DNA from: Bradyrhizobium iriomotense
GTDB taxonomy: Bacteria > Pseudomonadota > Alphaproteobacteria > Rhizobiales > Xanthobacteraceae
NCBI RefSeq assembly: GCF_030160715.1
Contig: NZ_BSOW01000001.1
Coordinates: forward strand, 310,001 to 374,000
Direction of reading: 5' to 3'
Length of the DNA: 64,000 nt
Part shown: positions 45,199 to 53,508 of the stretch, piece by piece
Layout of the letters: every line of letters begins with the position of its first letter
Numbering within the stretch: position 1 is the first letter of the stretch
The notes under the pieces: generated by a model
What the model saw: only the letters and a program-made list of their open reading frames with translations
Database searches by the model: none
Told to the model about the DNA's origin: nothing
Position numbers and translations under genes: made by a program

Positions 45199-46179
45199 AT
45201 GCCGCAGAACAAGCCCATTCGCCGCGTCGCCGTGATCGGCACCGGAGTCATCGGTGCGAGCTGGAGCGCGCTCTTCCTCGCCAACGGACTTGAGGTCGTG
45301 GCAACCGACGTTGCGCCGGACGCGGAAGCGGCCTTGAAGCGCTTCGTTGCAGCGGCCTGGCCGGCGCTGCAACGCCTGGGGCTCGCGTCCGGCGCATCGC
45401 AGAATAATCTGACATTTACGGCGGCTCTCTCCTCCGCCGTGAAGGACGTTGACATGGTGCAGGAGAACGGGCCGGAGAAGATCGACTTCAAGCGTACGCT
45501 GTACCGCCAGCTCGACGAGCTCTTGCATCCGAGCGTCATCATCGCCTCGAGCTCATCCGGGCTGACCATGAGTGCGATTCAGTCCGCCTGCGAAATGCAT
45601 CCCGAACGCTGCGTGATCGGCCACCCCTTCAATCCGCCGCATCTGGTTCCTCTGGTCGAGATCGTCGGCGGCGTCAAGACGTCGGAGGACACCATCCAGC
45701 GGGCGACTGAATTTTACGCCGGTCTCGGCAAGCAGCCGGTGCGTCTCAACAAGGAAGTGCCTGGGCACGTCGCCAACCGTTTGCAGGCCGCGTTGGCGCG
45801 GGAGGTCTACTATCTCGTCGCCGAAGGCGTCATCAGTGTGGCCGACATCGACACCGCACTGTGCTGGGGCCCGGGCCTGCGCTGGGGCATCATGGGCCAG
45901 GTGATGCTCAATCATCTCGGCGGCGGCAAGGGCGGCATCGAGCATTTCTTCCAGCAATTCACCGGGCCGATGACCGCGTGGTGGAAGGTGCTCGGTTCTC
46001 CAGAGCTCACGCCTGATGTGCAGAAGAAGCTCATCGACGGCGTCCACGCCGAGGCTGGCTCTCGTTCGATCGACGAGCTCGAGGCTGAGCGCGACGAAGT
46101 TCTGCTCGGTCTGATCGAGCTCCGCAAGCAGGTTGCCGCCAAGGCGGGCAAAGCGAAAGCGGCGGGCCGCGTCGCCTAA
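45199..46179 (+). CDS. 3-hydroxyacyl-CoA dehydrogenase-family protein
   Basis: 326 residues from ATG 45199 (AGGAG upstream); the in-frame extension to 45043 lies within the propeller gene. NAD-binding VAVIGTGVIGASWSALFLAN, substrate-site Ser/Asn segment IIASSSSGLTMSAI, and the catalytic His in CVIGHPFNPPHLVPLVE are clear. The C-terminal GPGLRWGIMGQ motif places it with the short lambda-crystallin/L-carnitine-dehydrogenase-like branch rather than FadB. It may oxidise a 3-hydroxyacyl-CoA or a free 3-hydroxy acid. A strong terminator follows (46205-46237). Confidence 0.86.
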   Translation: MPQNKPIRRVAVIGTGVIGASWSALFLANGLEVVATDVAPDAEAALKRFVAAAWPALQRLGLASGASQNNLTFTAALSSAVKDVDMVQENGPEKIDFKRTLYRQLDELLHPSVIIASSSSGLTMSAIQSACEMHPERCVIGHPFNPPHLVPLVEIVGGVKTSEDTIQRATEFYAGLGKQPVRLNKEVPGHVANRLQAALAREVYYLVAEGVISVADIDTALCWGPGLRWGIMGQVMLNHLGGGKGGIEHFFQQFTGPMTAWWKVLGSPELTPDVQKKLIDGVHAEAGSRSIDELEAERDEVLLGLIELRKQVAAKAGKAKAAGRVA

Positions 46180-46204
46180 GACGTAACGTCTGCTCAGAGC
46201 TGAC

Positions 46205-46237
46205 AAGGCCTCGAGAGGATCGGCTTCTCGAGGCCTT
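46205..46237 (+). terminator. Rho-independent-type terminator after the hydroxyacyl-CoA dehydrogenase gene
   Basis: A perfect 12-bp stem, AAGGCCTCGAGA (46205-46216) with TCTCGAGGCCTT (46226-46237), and a 9-nt loop. It separates the propeller/dehydrogenase pair from the acyl-CoA dehydrogenase unit. The U run is short. Confidence 0.78.
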
Positions 46238-46382
46238 TCGATTGCGATCATGGTGAGAGGTCCGATGCGACGAAGGGGCAAAAACGTCCCCGACACGGCA
46301 AGCTGCTTCAAGAACGCCGCGCACATTGCCGTCAGATTGGTGATCGGACCACGACAAGACGCGTCATTCACGGAGACTCGAA

Positions 46383-47603
46383 ATGACAACAGCAACCGCT
46401 CCCCGCAAGACCGAAGCCAAGAAGCCGGTGCCCGTACCCAACGGCGACTTCTACCAACTCGTCGAGGTCCTGGCGCCCGACGAGCTGGCGTTGGTCAAGA
46501 AAGTGCGGACCTATATGCAGACCAAGGTCAAGCCGGTCATCAACAAGTACTGGGCTGATGACGCGTTTCCGTTCGAGCTGCTGCCGTCGTTCAAGGAGCT
46601 CGGCATCGGCGGGCTTGGCTACGATGGCTACGGTTGCGCCGGCGGCAGCCAGAAGCTGTTTGGCTTCGTCGCCATGGAACTGGCACGCGTCGATCCCTCC
46701 ATCTGCACGTTTTTCGGCGTGCACAGCGGCCTTGCGATGGGCTCGATCTATCTCGACGGCTCGGAGGAGCAGAAGCAGAAATGGCTGCCGGCGATGGCAC
46801 GCTGGGAAAAGATCGGCTGCTTCGGCCTCACCGAGCCGCTCGTGGGTTCAGGATCGAGCGGAGGGTTGACCACGACGGCCAAGCTGGATGGCGACACATG
46901 GATTCTCAACGGACAGAAGCGGTGGATCGGCAACGCGCCCTGGTGCGACCTTTCGATCATCTGGGCGCGCGACCTTGCCGACAACCAGGTCAAGGGCTTC
47001 ATCGTCGAGAACAAGTCGACACCCGGCTTCAGCGTCGAGAAGATCGAGCACAAGATCGCGCTCAAGGTCGTTCAGAACGGCGAGATCACGATGAAGGACG
47101 TGCGCGTCCCCGAGGCCAACCGGCTACAGGCGGGCAACTCCTTCCGTGACACTGCGCGTGTGCTGCGGATGACGCGTTACATGGTGGGATGGGCATCGAC
47201 GGGCGCACAGATGGGGGCCTTCGAGAACACGCTCGCCTATACGCAGAGCCGTTTGCAGTTCGGCAAGCCGATCGCCTCGTTCCAGCTGGTCCAGGACCTG
47301 CTCGCCAAGATGCTCGGCAACCTGACGGCGTGCCAGTGCCTCATGCTTCGCCTCGCGCAACTCGATGACGAGGGCAAGCTCGGCGATCACCATGCGGCGC
47401 TTGCGAAGGCCTTCTGCACGGCCAAGTCCCGCGAGACCGTCGCCTGGGGTCGCGAGCTGCTGGGCGGCAACGGCATCGTTGCGGACTACAACGTCGGCCG
47501 CTTCTTCAACGACGTCGAGGCGCTCTATTCCTATGAAGGCACCTATCAGATGCAGAATCTGATCGTCGGCAAGGCGATCACCGGCATCAGTGCCTTCATC
47601 TGA
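46383..47603 (+). CDS. Acyl-CoA dehydrogenase (glutaryl-CoA dehydrogenase-like), paralogue 1
   Basis: 406 residues. FAD-dependent alpha,beta-dehydrogenation of an acyl-CoA; electrons go to ETF. The FAD/substrate loop GCFGLTEPLVGSGSSGGL and WILNGQKRWIGNA are typical, and the catalytic Glu sits in LYSYEGTYQMQNLIVGKAIT at the glutaryl-CoA dehydrogenase position near the C-terminus. It is strongly similar along its length to the gene at 58311. It starts its own unit after the terminator and is followed by crotonase and CoA-transferase genes in the same direction. Confidence 0.92.
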   Translation: MTTATAPRKTEAKKPVPVPNGDFYQLVEVLAPDELALVKKVRTYMQTKVKPVINKYWADDAFPFELLPSFKELGIGGLGYDGYGCAGGSQKLFGFVAMELARVDPSICTFFGVHSGLAMGSIYLDGSEEQKQKWLPAMARWEKIGCFGLTEPLVGSGSSGGLTTTAKLDGDTWILNGQKRWIGNAPWCDLSIIWARDLADNQVKGFIVENKSTPGFSVEKIEHKIALKVVQNGEITMKDVRVPEANRLQAGNSFRDTARVLRMTRYMVGWASTGAQMGAFENTLAYTQSRLQFGKPIASFQLVQDLLAKMLGNLTACQCLMLRLAQLDDEGKLGDHHAALAKAFCTAKSRETVAWGRELLGGNGIVADYNVGRFFNDVEALYSYEGTYQMQNLIVGKAITGISAFI

Positions 47604-47670
47604 CCGTTGCGCCATGCGGGCGGCGACGTGCTGTCGCCGCCCGCATTGATCGGGAACACAGGAGACGACC

Positions 47671-48465
47671 ATGGCCGACATTTCGGCGCTTACCAACGTG
47701 CTCTATCAGACGAAGGACGGGATCGCCTACGTCACTCTCAATCGCCCAAAGGTCCTCAACGCATTGAACATGCCGACCTGGATCGACCTGAAGACCGCGT
47801 TCGAGGCGGCGAAGGCCGATACCTCCGTGCACGGCGTCATCCTCACGGGCTCGGGCGGAAAGGCCTTCATCGCCGGCGCCGATATCAGCGAGCTTGCGCA
47901 TGTCGACGCCTATGAGGCCGAGGAGTCCAGCCGCTTCGGGCAGGAGGTTCTGAACCTGATCGAAAACCTCGGCAAGCCGGTGGTCGCCGCGATCAACGGC
48001 TTCGCCCTTGGCGGCGGCTGCGAGACCGCGATGGCCTGCACGATCCGGATCGCCGCCGAGCACGCCAAGTTCGGTCAGCCCGAGGTGAAGCTCGGCCTTC
48101 TGCCGGGAGGCGGCGGCACCCAGCGTCTGCCACGCCTGGTCGGCAAGGGCCGCGCGTTGCAATTGATCCTGACGGGGGAAACGATCTCAGCGCAGGAGGC
48201 CTATCGCATCGGCCTCGTCAATGAGGTCGTGCCACCAGCAGATCTCATTGGGCGCGCCGAGACGATCCTGAAGCAGATCTCGGCCAATGCGCCGATCGCC
48301 GTGAAATTCTCACTGGAGGCGGCCAACAAGGGGCTCGACACCAGCCAGGCCGAGGGCTTTGCGCTGGAGGCGTCCTACTTCGGCATCTGCGCTGCCACCG
48401 AGGACAAGAAGGAAGGGACGTCCGCCTTCCTCGAGAAGCGTCAACCGCAATTTCACGGGCGATGA
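47671..48465 (+). CDS. Enoyl-CoA hydratase (crotonase)
   Basis: 264 residues, crotonase superfamily. Both hydratase glutamates are present: Glu118 in [10 protein letters not shown] and Glu138 in [20 protein letters not shown]. The CoA-binding oxyanion loop is [10 protein letters not shown]. It should hydrate trans-2-enoyl-CoA to (S)-3-hydroxyacyl-CoA, which fits its place behind the acyl-CoA dehydrogenase (67 bp gap). The hydroxyacyl-CoA dehydrogenase upstream could take the product. Confidence 0.92.
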   Translation: MADISALTNVLYQTKDGIAYVTLNRPKVLNALNMPTWIDLKTAFEAAKADTSVHGVILTGSGGKAFIAGADISELAHVDAYEAEESSRFGQEVLNLIENLGKPVVAAINGFALGGGCETAMACTIRIAAEHAKFGQPEVKLGLLPGGGGTQRLPRLVGKGRALQLILTGETISAQEAYRIGLVNEVVPPADLIGRAETILKQISANAPIAVKFSLEAANKGLDTSQAEGFALEASYFGICAATEDKKEGTSAFLEKRQPQFHGR

Positions 48466-48504
48466 CGAAAGCCTGCCGCATACAACAATCTGGAAGGATC
48501 AGCC

Positions 48505-49731
48505 ATGGCAAGCGATAACATTTTCTCCGGACTGAAGGTCGTCGACCTGGCAAGCTTCATTGCAGGGCCCAGCGCCGCCGTGATCTTGTCCGACTTCGGT
48601 GCCGACGTCATCAAGGTCGAGCCGCCGGTCGGCGATCTCTGGCGTCACGCCAACAAGCTCCCGCCGCAGCCGGTCGCCGACGATGCCTATACCTGGCATC
48701 TGGCAAACCGCAACAAGCGCGGCATGACGCTCGATCTGAAATCGCCGAGCGCACAGCCCGTGCTCGAACGGCTGGTGAAATGGGCCGACGTGCTCATCGT
48801 CAACACGCCGCATCCAGCCCGCAAGCGGTTGAAGCTCGATTATGACGATGTCGCTCAGTTCAATCCGCGGCTGATCTATGCGGATATCACCGGCTTCGGC
48901 GACAAGGGGCCGGATGCAGATCTCCCGGGCTTCGACATCACGTCTTACTGGGCACGAAGCGGCTTGCTGTCGATGACGCGCGATGCCGGCGCACCGCCGA
49001 CCTGGCCTGTGGCGGGCAGCGGCGACAACGCCACCGCTGTCGGGCTGTATTCCGCGATCGTCACCGCTCTCTATCGCCGTGAACGAACGGGAAAGGGAGC
49101 TCATGTCACGACCTCGCTTCTCGCCGAAGGCATCTGGTCGGCGAGTGTCTCGATCCAGGCGGCGCTCTGCGAAGCGAAGTTCTTCCCCCCGCATGATCGC
49201 ATGCACCCCGCAAACGCAGCGATGAACGTGTATCGTACCAAGGACGATACCTGGTTCGTGCTCATCGTCACACCTGACAAGCTGGACGCCGTGGCCAAAG
49301 CGATCGGTCGCCCGGATCTGCTGACGGATCCAAGGTTCTCCGATCCAGCGAAGCTGATGGCGAACATGCCGGAGCTTACGACCATTCTCGATGAGGTCTT
49401 CTGCTCCCAGCCCATGGCCTATTGGTACGAGGTATTCAGCAAAGCCCACGTCACGTTCGGCGCCGTGCGGGGACCGAAAGAGGTGGTCAACGATCCGCAA
49501 CTCCGGTCCAACGACATCATCGTTCCGCTCGAAGGCGCAGGCGGCAAGCTGACCTCCACGATCAGCAGCCCCATTCAGCTCCATGGCGTCGCCAAGGTCA
49601 CGGCACAGCGTGCTCCGGGACTCGGAGAGCACAACGACGAGGTCCTGCGGCAACTCGGATTTAGCGCCTCCGAAATCGACGGTTTGCATGCCAGCGGGAC
49701 CATTCCGAAGGCAAAGGAACATGCGGCCTAG
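48505..49731 (+). CDS. Family III CoA-transferase (CaiB/BaiF type)
   Basis: 408 residues, full length for the family. It starts with VVDLASFIAGPSAAVILSDFGADVIKVE, the classic CaiB/BaiF N-terminus, and LANRNKRGMTLDLKS. The catalytic aspartate expected to form the acyl anhydride is probably Asp174 in GSGDNATAVG. It moves CoA between carboxylic acids, which would activate or release intermediates without ATP. It lies between two crotonase genes in the same orientation (39 bp and 83 bp gaps), so it is probably part of one degradation operon. Confidence 0.92.
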   Translation: MASDNIFSGLKVVDLASFIAGPSAAVILSDFGADVIKVEPPVGDLWRHANKLPPQPVADDAYTWHLANRNKRGMTLDLKSPSAQPVLERLVKWADVLIVNTPHPARKRLKLDYDDVAQFNPRLIYADITGFGDKGPDADLPGFDITSYWARSGLLSMTRDAGAPPTWPVAGSGDNATAVGLYSAIVTALYRRERTGKGAHVTTSLLAEGIWSASVSIQAALCEAKFFPPHDRMHPANAAMNVYRTKDDTWFVLIVTPDKLDAVAKAIGRPDLLTDPRFSDPAKLMANMPELTTILDEVFCSQPMAYWYEVFSKAHVTFGAVRGPKEVVNDPQLRSNDIIVPLEGAGGKLTSTISSPIQLHGVAKVTAQRAPGLGEHNDEVLRQLGFSASEIDGLHASGTIPKAKEHAA

Positions 49732-49814
49732 CGCGGCGATCAGTTCGGGGCGGCGGAAGCGGCCCCGAAACGCCCGAACTGCAGTGAATTCGCCAAAGAA
49801 TAAAGGGCTCGCCA

Positions 49815-50597
49815 ATGGATGAGATCGTTACCGAGCAGGCAGGAAGCGTCCTGCGCGTCCAATTGAACCGCCCGACGAAGCGAAACGCGATGACGTCGGC
49901 GATGTACCTCGCTCTCGCAAGCATCTTCAGCGCGGCGGCGAGTGACGACAATACACGCGTCGTCCTCTGGCACGGCGCAGGGGATTCGTTCTGTGCCGGC
50001 AATGATATCGAGGATTTTCTCAAGAATCCTCCAGGGCCGGGCGAATCGCCGCAGGCCCGTCTCATGAGCACATTGCTCGACTTCGACAAACCGCTGGTCG
50101 CGGCGGTCCAAGGTGCTGCGATCGGCGGCGGCACTACCATGTTGACCCACTGCGACTTCATCTACGCCGGCGAGAGCACGAAATTCCAGATGCCCTTCAT
50201 CAATCTGGCTCTCGTGCCGGAGTTTGGATCGAGCTGCTCCGTACCGGAGCGGATCGGTCATGTTCGCTCGGCGGAACTGATTCTGCTGGGAGGCCCCTTC
50301 GATGCCAGGCGGGCCGCCGAGTTGGGTCTGATTACTCGGGTCCTGCCCGACAAGGACGTGTTGGCGACGGCGACCGACACCGCACGGCAATTGGCCGCAA
50401 AGCCGGCGGGAGCGATGCAGGCGAGCAAGCGGCTGATGAAGCAGCCATTCCGCGAGCAGATCAGGGCGGCGATGAAGGCCGAGAACCAGGAGTTCAGCGC
50501 GCAGGTGCGGTCCGAGGACGCCCGCGAGGCGTTGACGGCCTTCCTTGAGAAACGCAAGCCTGACTTCACGAGGAGGACCAGAGCCGCGCAGGCATAG
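49815..50597 (+). CDS. Crotonase-family protein, probable enoyl-CoA isomerase
   Basis: 260 residues. The oxyanion loop (FCAGNDIEDF, GAAIGGGTTMLTHCD) is kept, but the first hydratase Glu is replaced by Thr in GGGTTML. The remaining acid is in LALVPEFGSSCSVPERIG, which resembles the PEGCSS segment of delta3,delta2-enoyl-CoA isomerases of the ECI2 type. I therefore favour an isomerase handling unsaturated acyl-CoAs over a hydratase. Last gene of the operon that starts at 46383; a leftward exporter gene ends 30 bp downstream. Confidence 0.82.
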   Translation: MDEIVTEQAGSVLRVQLNRPTKRNAMTSAMYLALASIFSAAASDDNTRVVLWHGAGDSFCAGNDIEDFLKNPPGPGESPQARLMSTLLDFDKPLVAAVQGAAIGGGTTMLTHCDFIYAGESTKFQMPFINLALVPEFGSSCSVPERIGHVRSAELILLGGPFDARRAAELGLITRVLPDKDVLATATDTARQLAAKPAGAMQASKRLMKQPFREQIRAAMKAENQEFSAQVRSEDAREALTAFLEKRKPDFTRRTRAAQA

Positions 50598-50627
50598 GGA
50601 CGAGACCACGAGCCCGCGGACGCCCTA

Positions 50628-51896
50628 TCACTGCGATTGCTCTCGCGTGGACGAGAAGCGCTCGAACAGCATGCGCGGGAGGATCAGTCCGACGGTCATG
50701 GCCATGACGATCAGAAACGCCGTGGCACCGTTCGCCGCGATACCTGTCAGTAGCATCGGCGGCGCGCCCGGCCCGAGCGACACCAATTGGACGAGCCCCG
50801 CCGCGGCGTTGAACAGAAAAAAGCCCGGCATCATCGAGACAACGGCAGAAAAGGCGAGGGCCGCAAAGGGCAGGTGCAGGCGGTCTGCGACCGGCGTGAC
50901 GACGATACCGACCAGCATGCAGGAGACGAGCGCCGCGGTCGCGGGACTTGTGCCTGCGGCGGAGATCAGTGTCCAGCGCACGGCGTGAGCGAACATGCCG
51001 ACTACGATCGGGAACGGCAGAAGACGCCACGGCATCGAGAAGAAGGTGCCGAAGGAGGCGACGGCACATCCTGCCGCGACCATGTCGATGACCAGGGGCA
51101 CGGGCCGAGCCGAGTTGGCGACCGCGAGGTCTACGCCGACGGCGGCAAAACCGAGCAGGACGCCGGCGCAGATCAGGAGCACGATGACGGCGGCATAAGC
51201 GAGGCGCGCAGGCCCCAGCGCCATGCGCGTGCGCGCGAGGTCGATGGCGCCGTTGAGAATATGCGGGCCGGGCACCAGCACCATGCAGGGACAGAAGGCG
51301 ACCAACGTTGTGGCCTCCGATAGCTGAAAGCGCCCGGCAGCCGCCGCCACGACCCCCGCGACGAATGCGGCGCAAAGCGGTTGGATCAGTGGATTGGTGC
51401 TGACGGCGGACAGCCAGCGGCGCATGAGTGCCCCGATGGCGGCGCTCGCCGCGATCAGCAGCAGGCTTGTCGTATCGAGCGCGCCGAAAATGACGCCAAG
51501 CGAAGCCGCACCAAGGGCTGCGAACAATGTGAAGCGCGGCGTAGACGCTGGGGGCAGGCGGCCGGCCGAGATGAGCGCAGGCTCGGCGGCATCGTGCGAT
51601 AACTTGTCGTTACAGACTTGGTCGATGACCGTCGTGACGGCCAGCACCCGGCCCATGTCGACGCCCAGCGGTTTGGCAGGTACGATCTGTGAGATCGGCG
51701 TGCCCTCGATCTCGACGGTGAGCTCGCCCCAGTATGGCAGCACCCTCACGGTCAGGCCGAGCGCGCGCCCAAGCCGCTCGGCGGCGATCACCGTGCGCTC
51801 CGTGGTCTGTCCGTGGGTGAACAGAAGCGTCGCTGCCAGGGCAGTCGTCTTCAGCGCGGCTTCGCGACGTAACGGATCCGGACAGGATGTTTCCAT
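50628..51896 (-). CDS. ThrE-like threonine/serine exporter family protein
   Basis: 422 residues. The N-terminal cytoplasmic part (ATLLFTHGQTTERTVIAAER, VLPYWGELTVEIEG) and ten or so membrane segments follow the ThrE architecture (DUF1212 plus DUF3815), with FCPCMVLVPGPHILNGAIDL as the conserved mid-membrane motif. In characterised members it exports threonine and serine by proton exchange; substrate here is unproven. It lies between two rightward metabolic operons, divergent from neither, so the context does not explain it. Confidence 0.85.
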   Translation of the reverse strand: METSCPDPLRREAALKTTALAATLLFTHGQTTERTVIAAERLGRALGLTVRVLPYWGELTVEIEGTPISQIVPAKPLGVDMGRVLAVTTVIDQVCNDKLSHDAAEPALISAGRLPPASTPRFTLFAALGAASLGVIFGALDTTSLLLIAASAAIGALMRRWLSAVSTNPLIQPLCAAFVAGVVAAAAGRFQLSEATTLVAFCPCMVLVPGPHILNGAIDLARTRMALGPARLAYAAVIVLLICAGVLLGFAAVGVDLAVANSARPVPLVIDMVAAGCAVASFGTFFSMPWRLLPFPIVVGMFAHAVRWTLISAAGTSPATAALVSCMLVGIVVTPVADRLHLPFAALAFSAVVSMMPGFFLFNAAAGLVQLVSLGPGAPPMLLTGIAANGATAFLIVMAMTVGLILPRMLFERFSSTREQSQ

Positions 51897-52051
51897 GTTG
51901 AGATCGGTCCTCGTGGCGCCGAATGGCCAGCTTCGAAGTCGTCCCGATGTATGGGAGCGTCGATGCGGGCGATTGTCAAAACCTGCTGCGTCGTCCCGAA
52001 CCCTGCGGTTGTGGCTGCACCGGAAAACGGCGATTCATGGCCGCTGCCGGT

Positions 52052-53119
52052 CTACTCGGCTCTGATCTCGCTCGGCGATTTCTTCGTCCAGCGGCGAAAG
52101 GCGCGGCGGAAATTTGCGGCATCGCTGAATCCGAGCGCCAGCGCGATGTCCTCATTGGCGAGTTTCGTCGTGCGCAAATATTTCAGCGCGATGTGGCTCC
52201 GGAGCTCATCCAGGAGACCGCGGAAGGAAATGCCTTGCTGCCGAAGCTGGCGCCGCAGCGAGCGATCGCTGATGTCGAGCAGCTTCGCCACGTCGGCGAG
52301 CGTCGGCGGGTTGGAGATGTCCCGCAGCAGAAGTGCGCGGATTTCGCCGGCGATCCCGACCCGCAATTTCAGTTCATCAAGAAGTCCATCGCAGAGCGCC
52401 ACGATCATCGGATAGGTCGTCTTGTTTCCGAGACGTGCGGTCTGATCCAGCCAGTCCGAGCGAAAGACGATCCGATTGAATCCATTCGAGAAGCGGATGG
52501 GACATCCGATCAGATCGGCGGGCAGGCGGAAATCGTCTGCTTCCGGATAGGTGAGGCTGACATGATCCGGGACGAATGCCGCGCCCATGATGTCGCGCAT
52601 CAGCGAAATATGGATGCCGATCTGCATCTCCGTGATGAAGCGGTAGACCCGTGGGTCGATCGTGGCGCGCGCGTTGGGCTCGATTGTCCAACTCGCGAAA
52701 CCCTTCTCTTCCCTGAACTCGATCGTTGCAAGTGGCGCGGCAAGCGAGTGATAGCGCCATGCAAAGGACATCGCGTCGCGAAAGTCTGGGCAGCAGAGAA
52801 TGGCAAATCCATACATGCCGTAGGTCGAGATGTGGATGGATGCGCCGATGCGGTAGGGCAGGCGTCGATCGCTCGAGAGTCGAACGGCGTTCTCGCAAGC
52901 CGTCGTCAACTCGGTGAGCGAGATCCTGGTCTTTGGAGAGTGCACGTCCGGCACCTGGAGCGCGATGTTTTGCAGGATCTCGTTGGCAGGGGTGCCCTGA
53001 GCCACCAGTTCGTCGAACAGAGCCGCGAGCTTGGTCGACTCGTAGACGCGTTCGTCCATTCCGACGACCAGCGCGTTCTTCGCCTCGATCGTTTTGCTTG
53101 GCTGCCTGGAAACGCTCAA
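52052..53119 (-). CDS. AraC-family regulator with N-terminal ligand domain
   Basis: 355 residues from TTG 53119; ATG 53059 is an alternative. The N-terminal part (about residues 35-230) matches the long effector domain of OruR/ArgR-like AraC proteins (YRIGASIHISTYGMYGFAIL), and the C-terminus has the AraC HTH (LADVAKLLDISDRSLRRQLR, SHIALKYLRTTKLANEDIAL, GFSDAANFRRAFRRWTKKSP). It is divergent from the ligase-phaJ-phaC-phaZ operon across 389 bp and is the obvious candidate regulator of that operon. Ligand possibly a fatty acid or acyl-CoA. Confidence 0.9.
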   Translation of the reverse strand: MSVSRQPSKTIEAKNALVVGMDERVYESTKLAALFDELVAQGTPANEILQNIALQVPDVHSPKTRISLTELTTACENAVRLSSDRRLPYRIGASIHISTYGMYGFAILCCPDFRDAMSFAWRYHSLAAPLATIEFREEKGFASWTIEPNARATIDPRVYRFITEMQIGIHISLMRDIMGAAFVPDHVSLTYPEADDFRLPADLIGCPIRFSNGFNRIVFRSDWLDQTARLGNKTTYPMIVALCDGLLDELKLRVGIAGEIRALLLRDISNPPTLADVAKLLDISDRSLRRQLRQQGISFRGLLDELRSHIALKYLRTTKLANEDIALALGFSDAANFRRAFRRWTKKSPSEIRAE

Positions 53120-53508
53120 CTGAACCTGCCTATGGATACCGTCCTAACGCCTGAGCCAGCATGGCTCGGCTATCAGCATATGCTGCATTGTTGTCGAGAC
53201 AGAATAGCCGTTTTTCGATCGCCCAAAAGGCTTCCAGGTCGCCCGTTTGTGCGGCGCTGAGAAGCACTCTGCCTCCTGGTCAAATAGCAGCGGTTTTATT
53301 CAAGACGCATCAGGGTCCACGGCGCAGCGTGTCCGGCCCGGACCGGGCGTCGTCCGTTCCGGACCTTCACAAGGACGAGGCCGCGCGCGAGGCTTGTGCT
53401 CGTGTCGCACGACGGGCTCGTCGTGCGACAGCTCGGCCAGGCGATCCGCGCGCTCAGAACTGCGGACGCCGCGACGGCCGCTGGGATGAGACGTCGACGG
53501 AGGCCGCC
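53120..53508. other. Divergent intergenic region, 389 bp
   Basis: It lies between the AraC gene and the acyl-CoA ligase gene and must hold both promoters. In-frame upstream extension of the ligase from 53161 is open but shows no similarity. The region contains the strong hairpin at 53403-53430. No small gene is supported. Confidence 0.5.
53403..53430. promoter_or_regulatory. Perfect 12-bp inverted repeat upstream of the polyester operon
   Basis: TGTCGCACGACG (53403-53414) and CGTCGTGCGACA (53419-53430) are separated by GGCT, 79 bp before the ligase start. It could be a protein-binding palindrome or an mRNA hairpin in the leader. It has no U run, so simple termination is unlikely. Confidence 0.55.

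Noticed and set aside
44151..45569. 472-codon minus-strand frame opposite the YWTD protein
   Set aside because: Composition is that of a shadow frame; the repeated YWTD blades are on the plus strand.
53161..53508. N-terminal extension of the acyl-CoA ligase
   Set aside because: The 116 extra residues are Arg/Ala-rich without similarity, and the ATG at 53509 has a clear GGAGG site.
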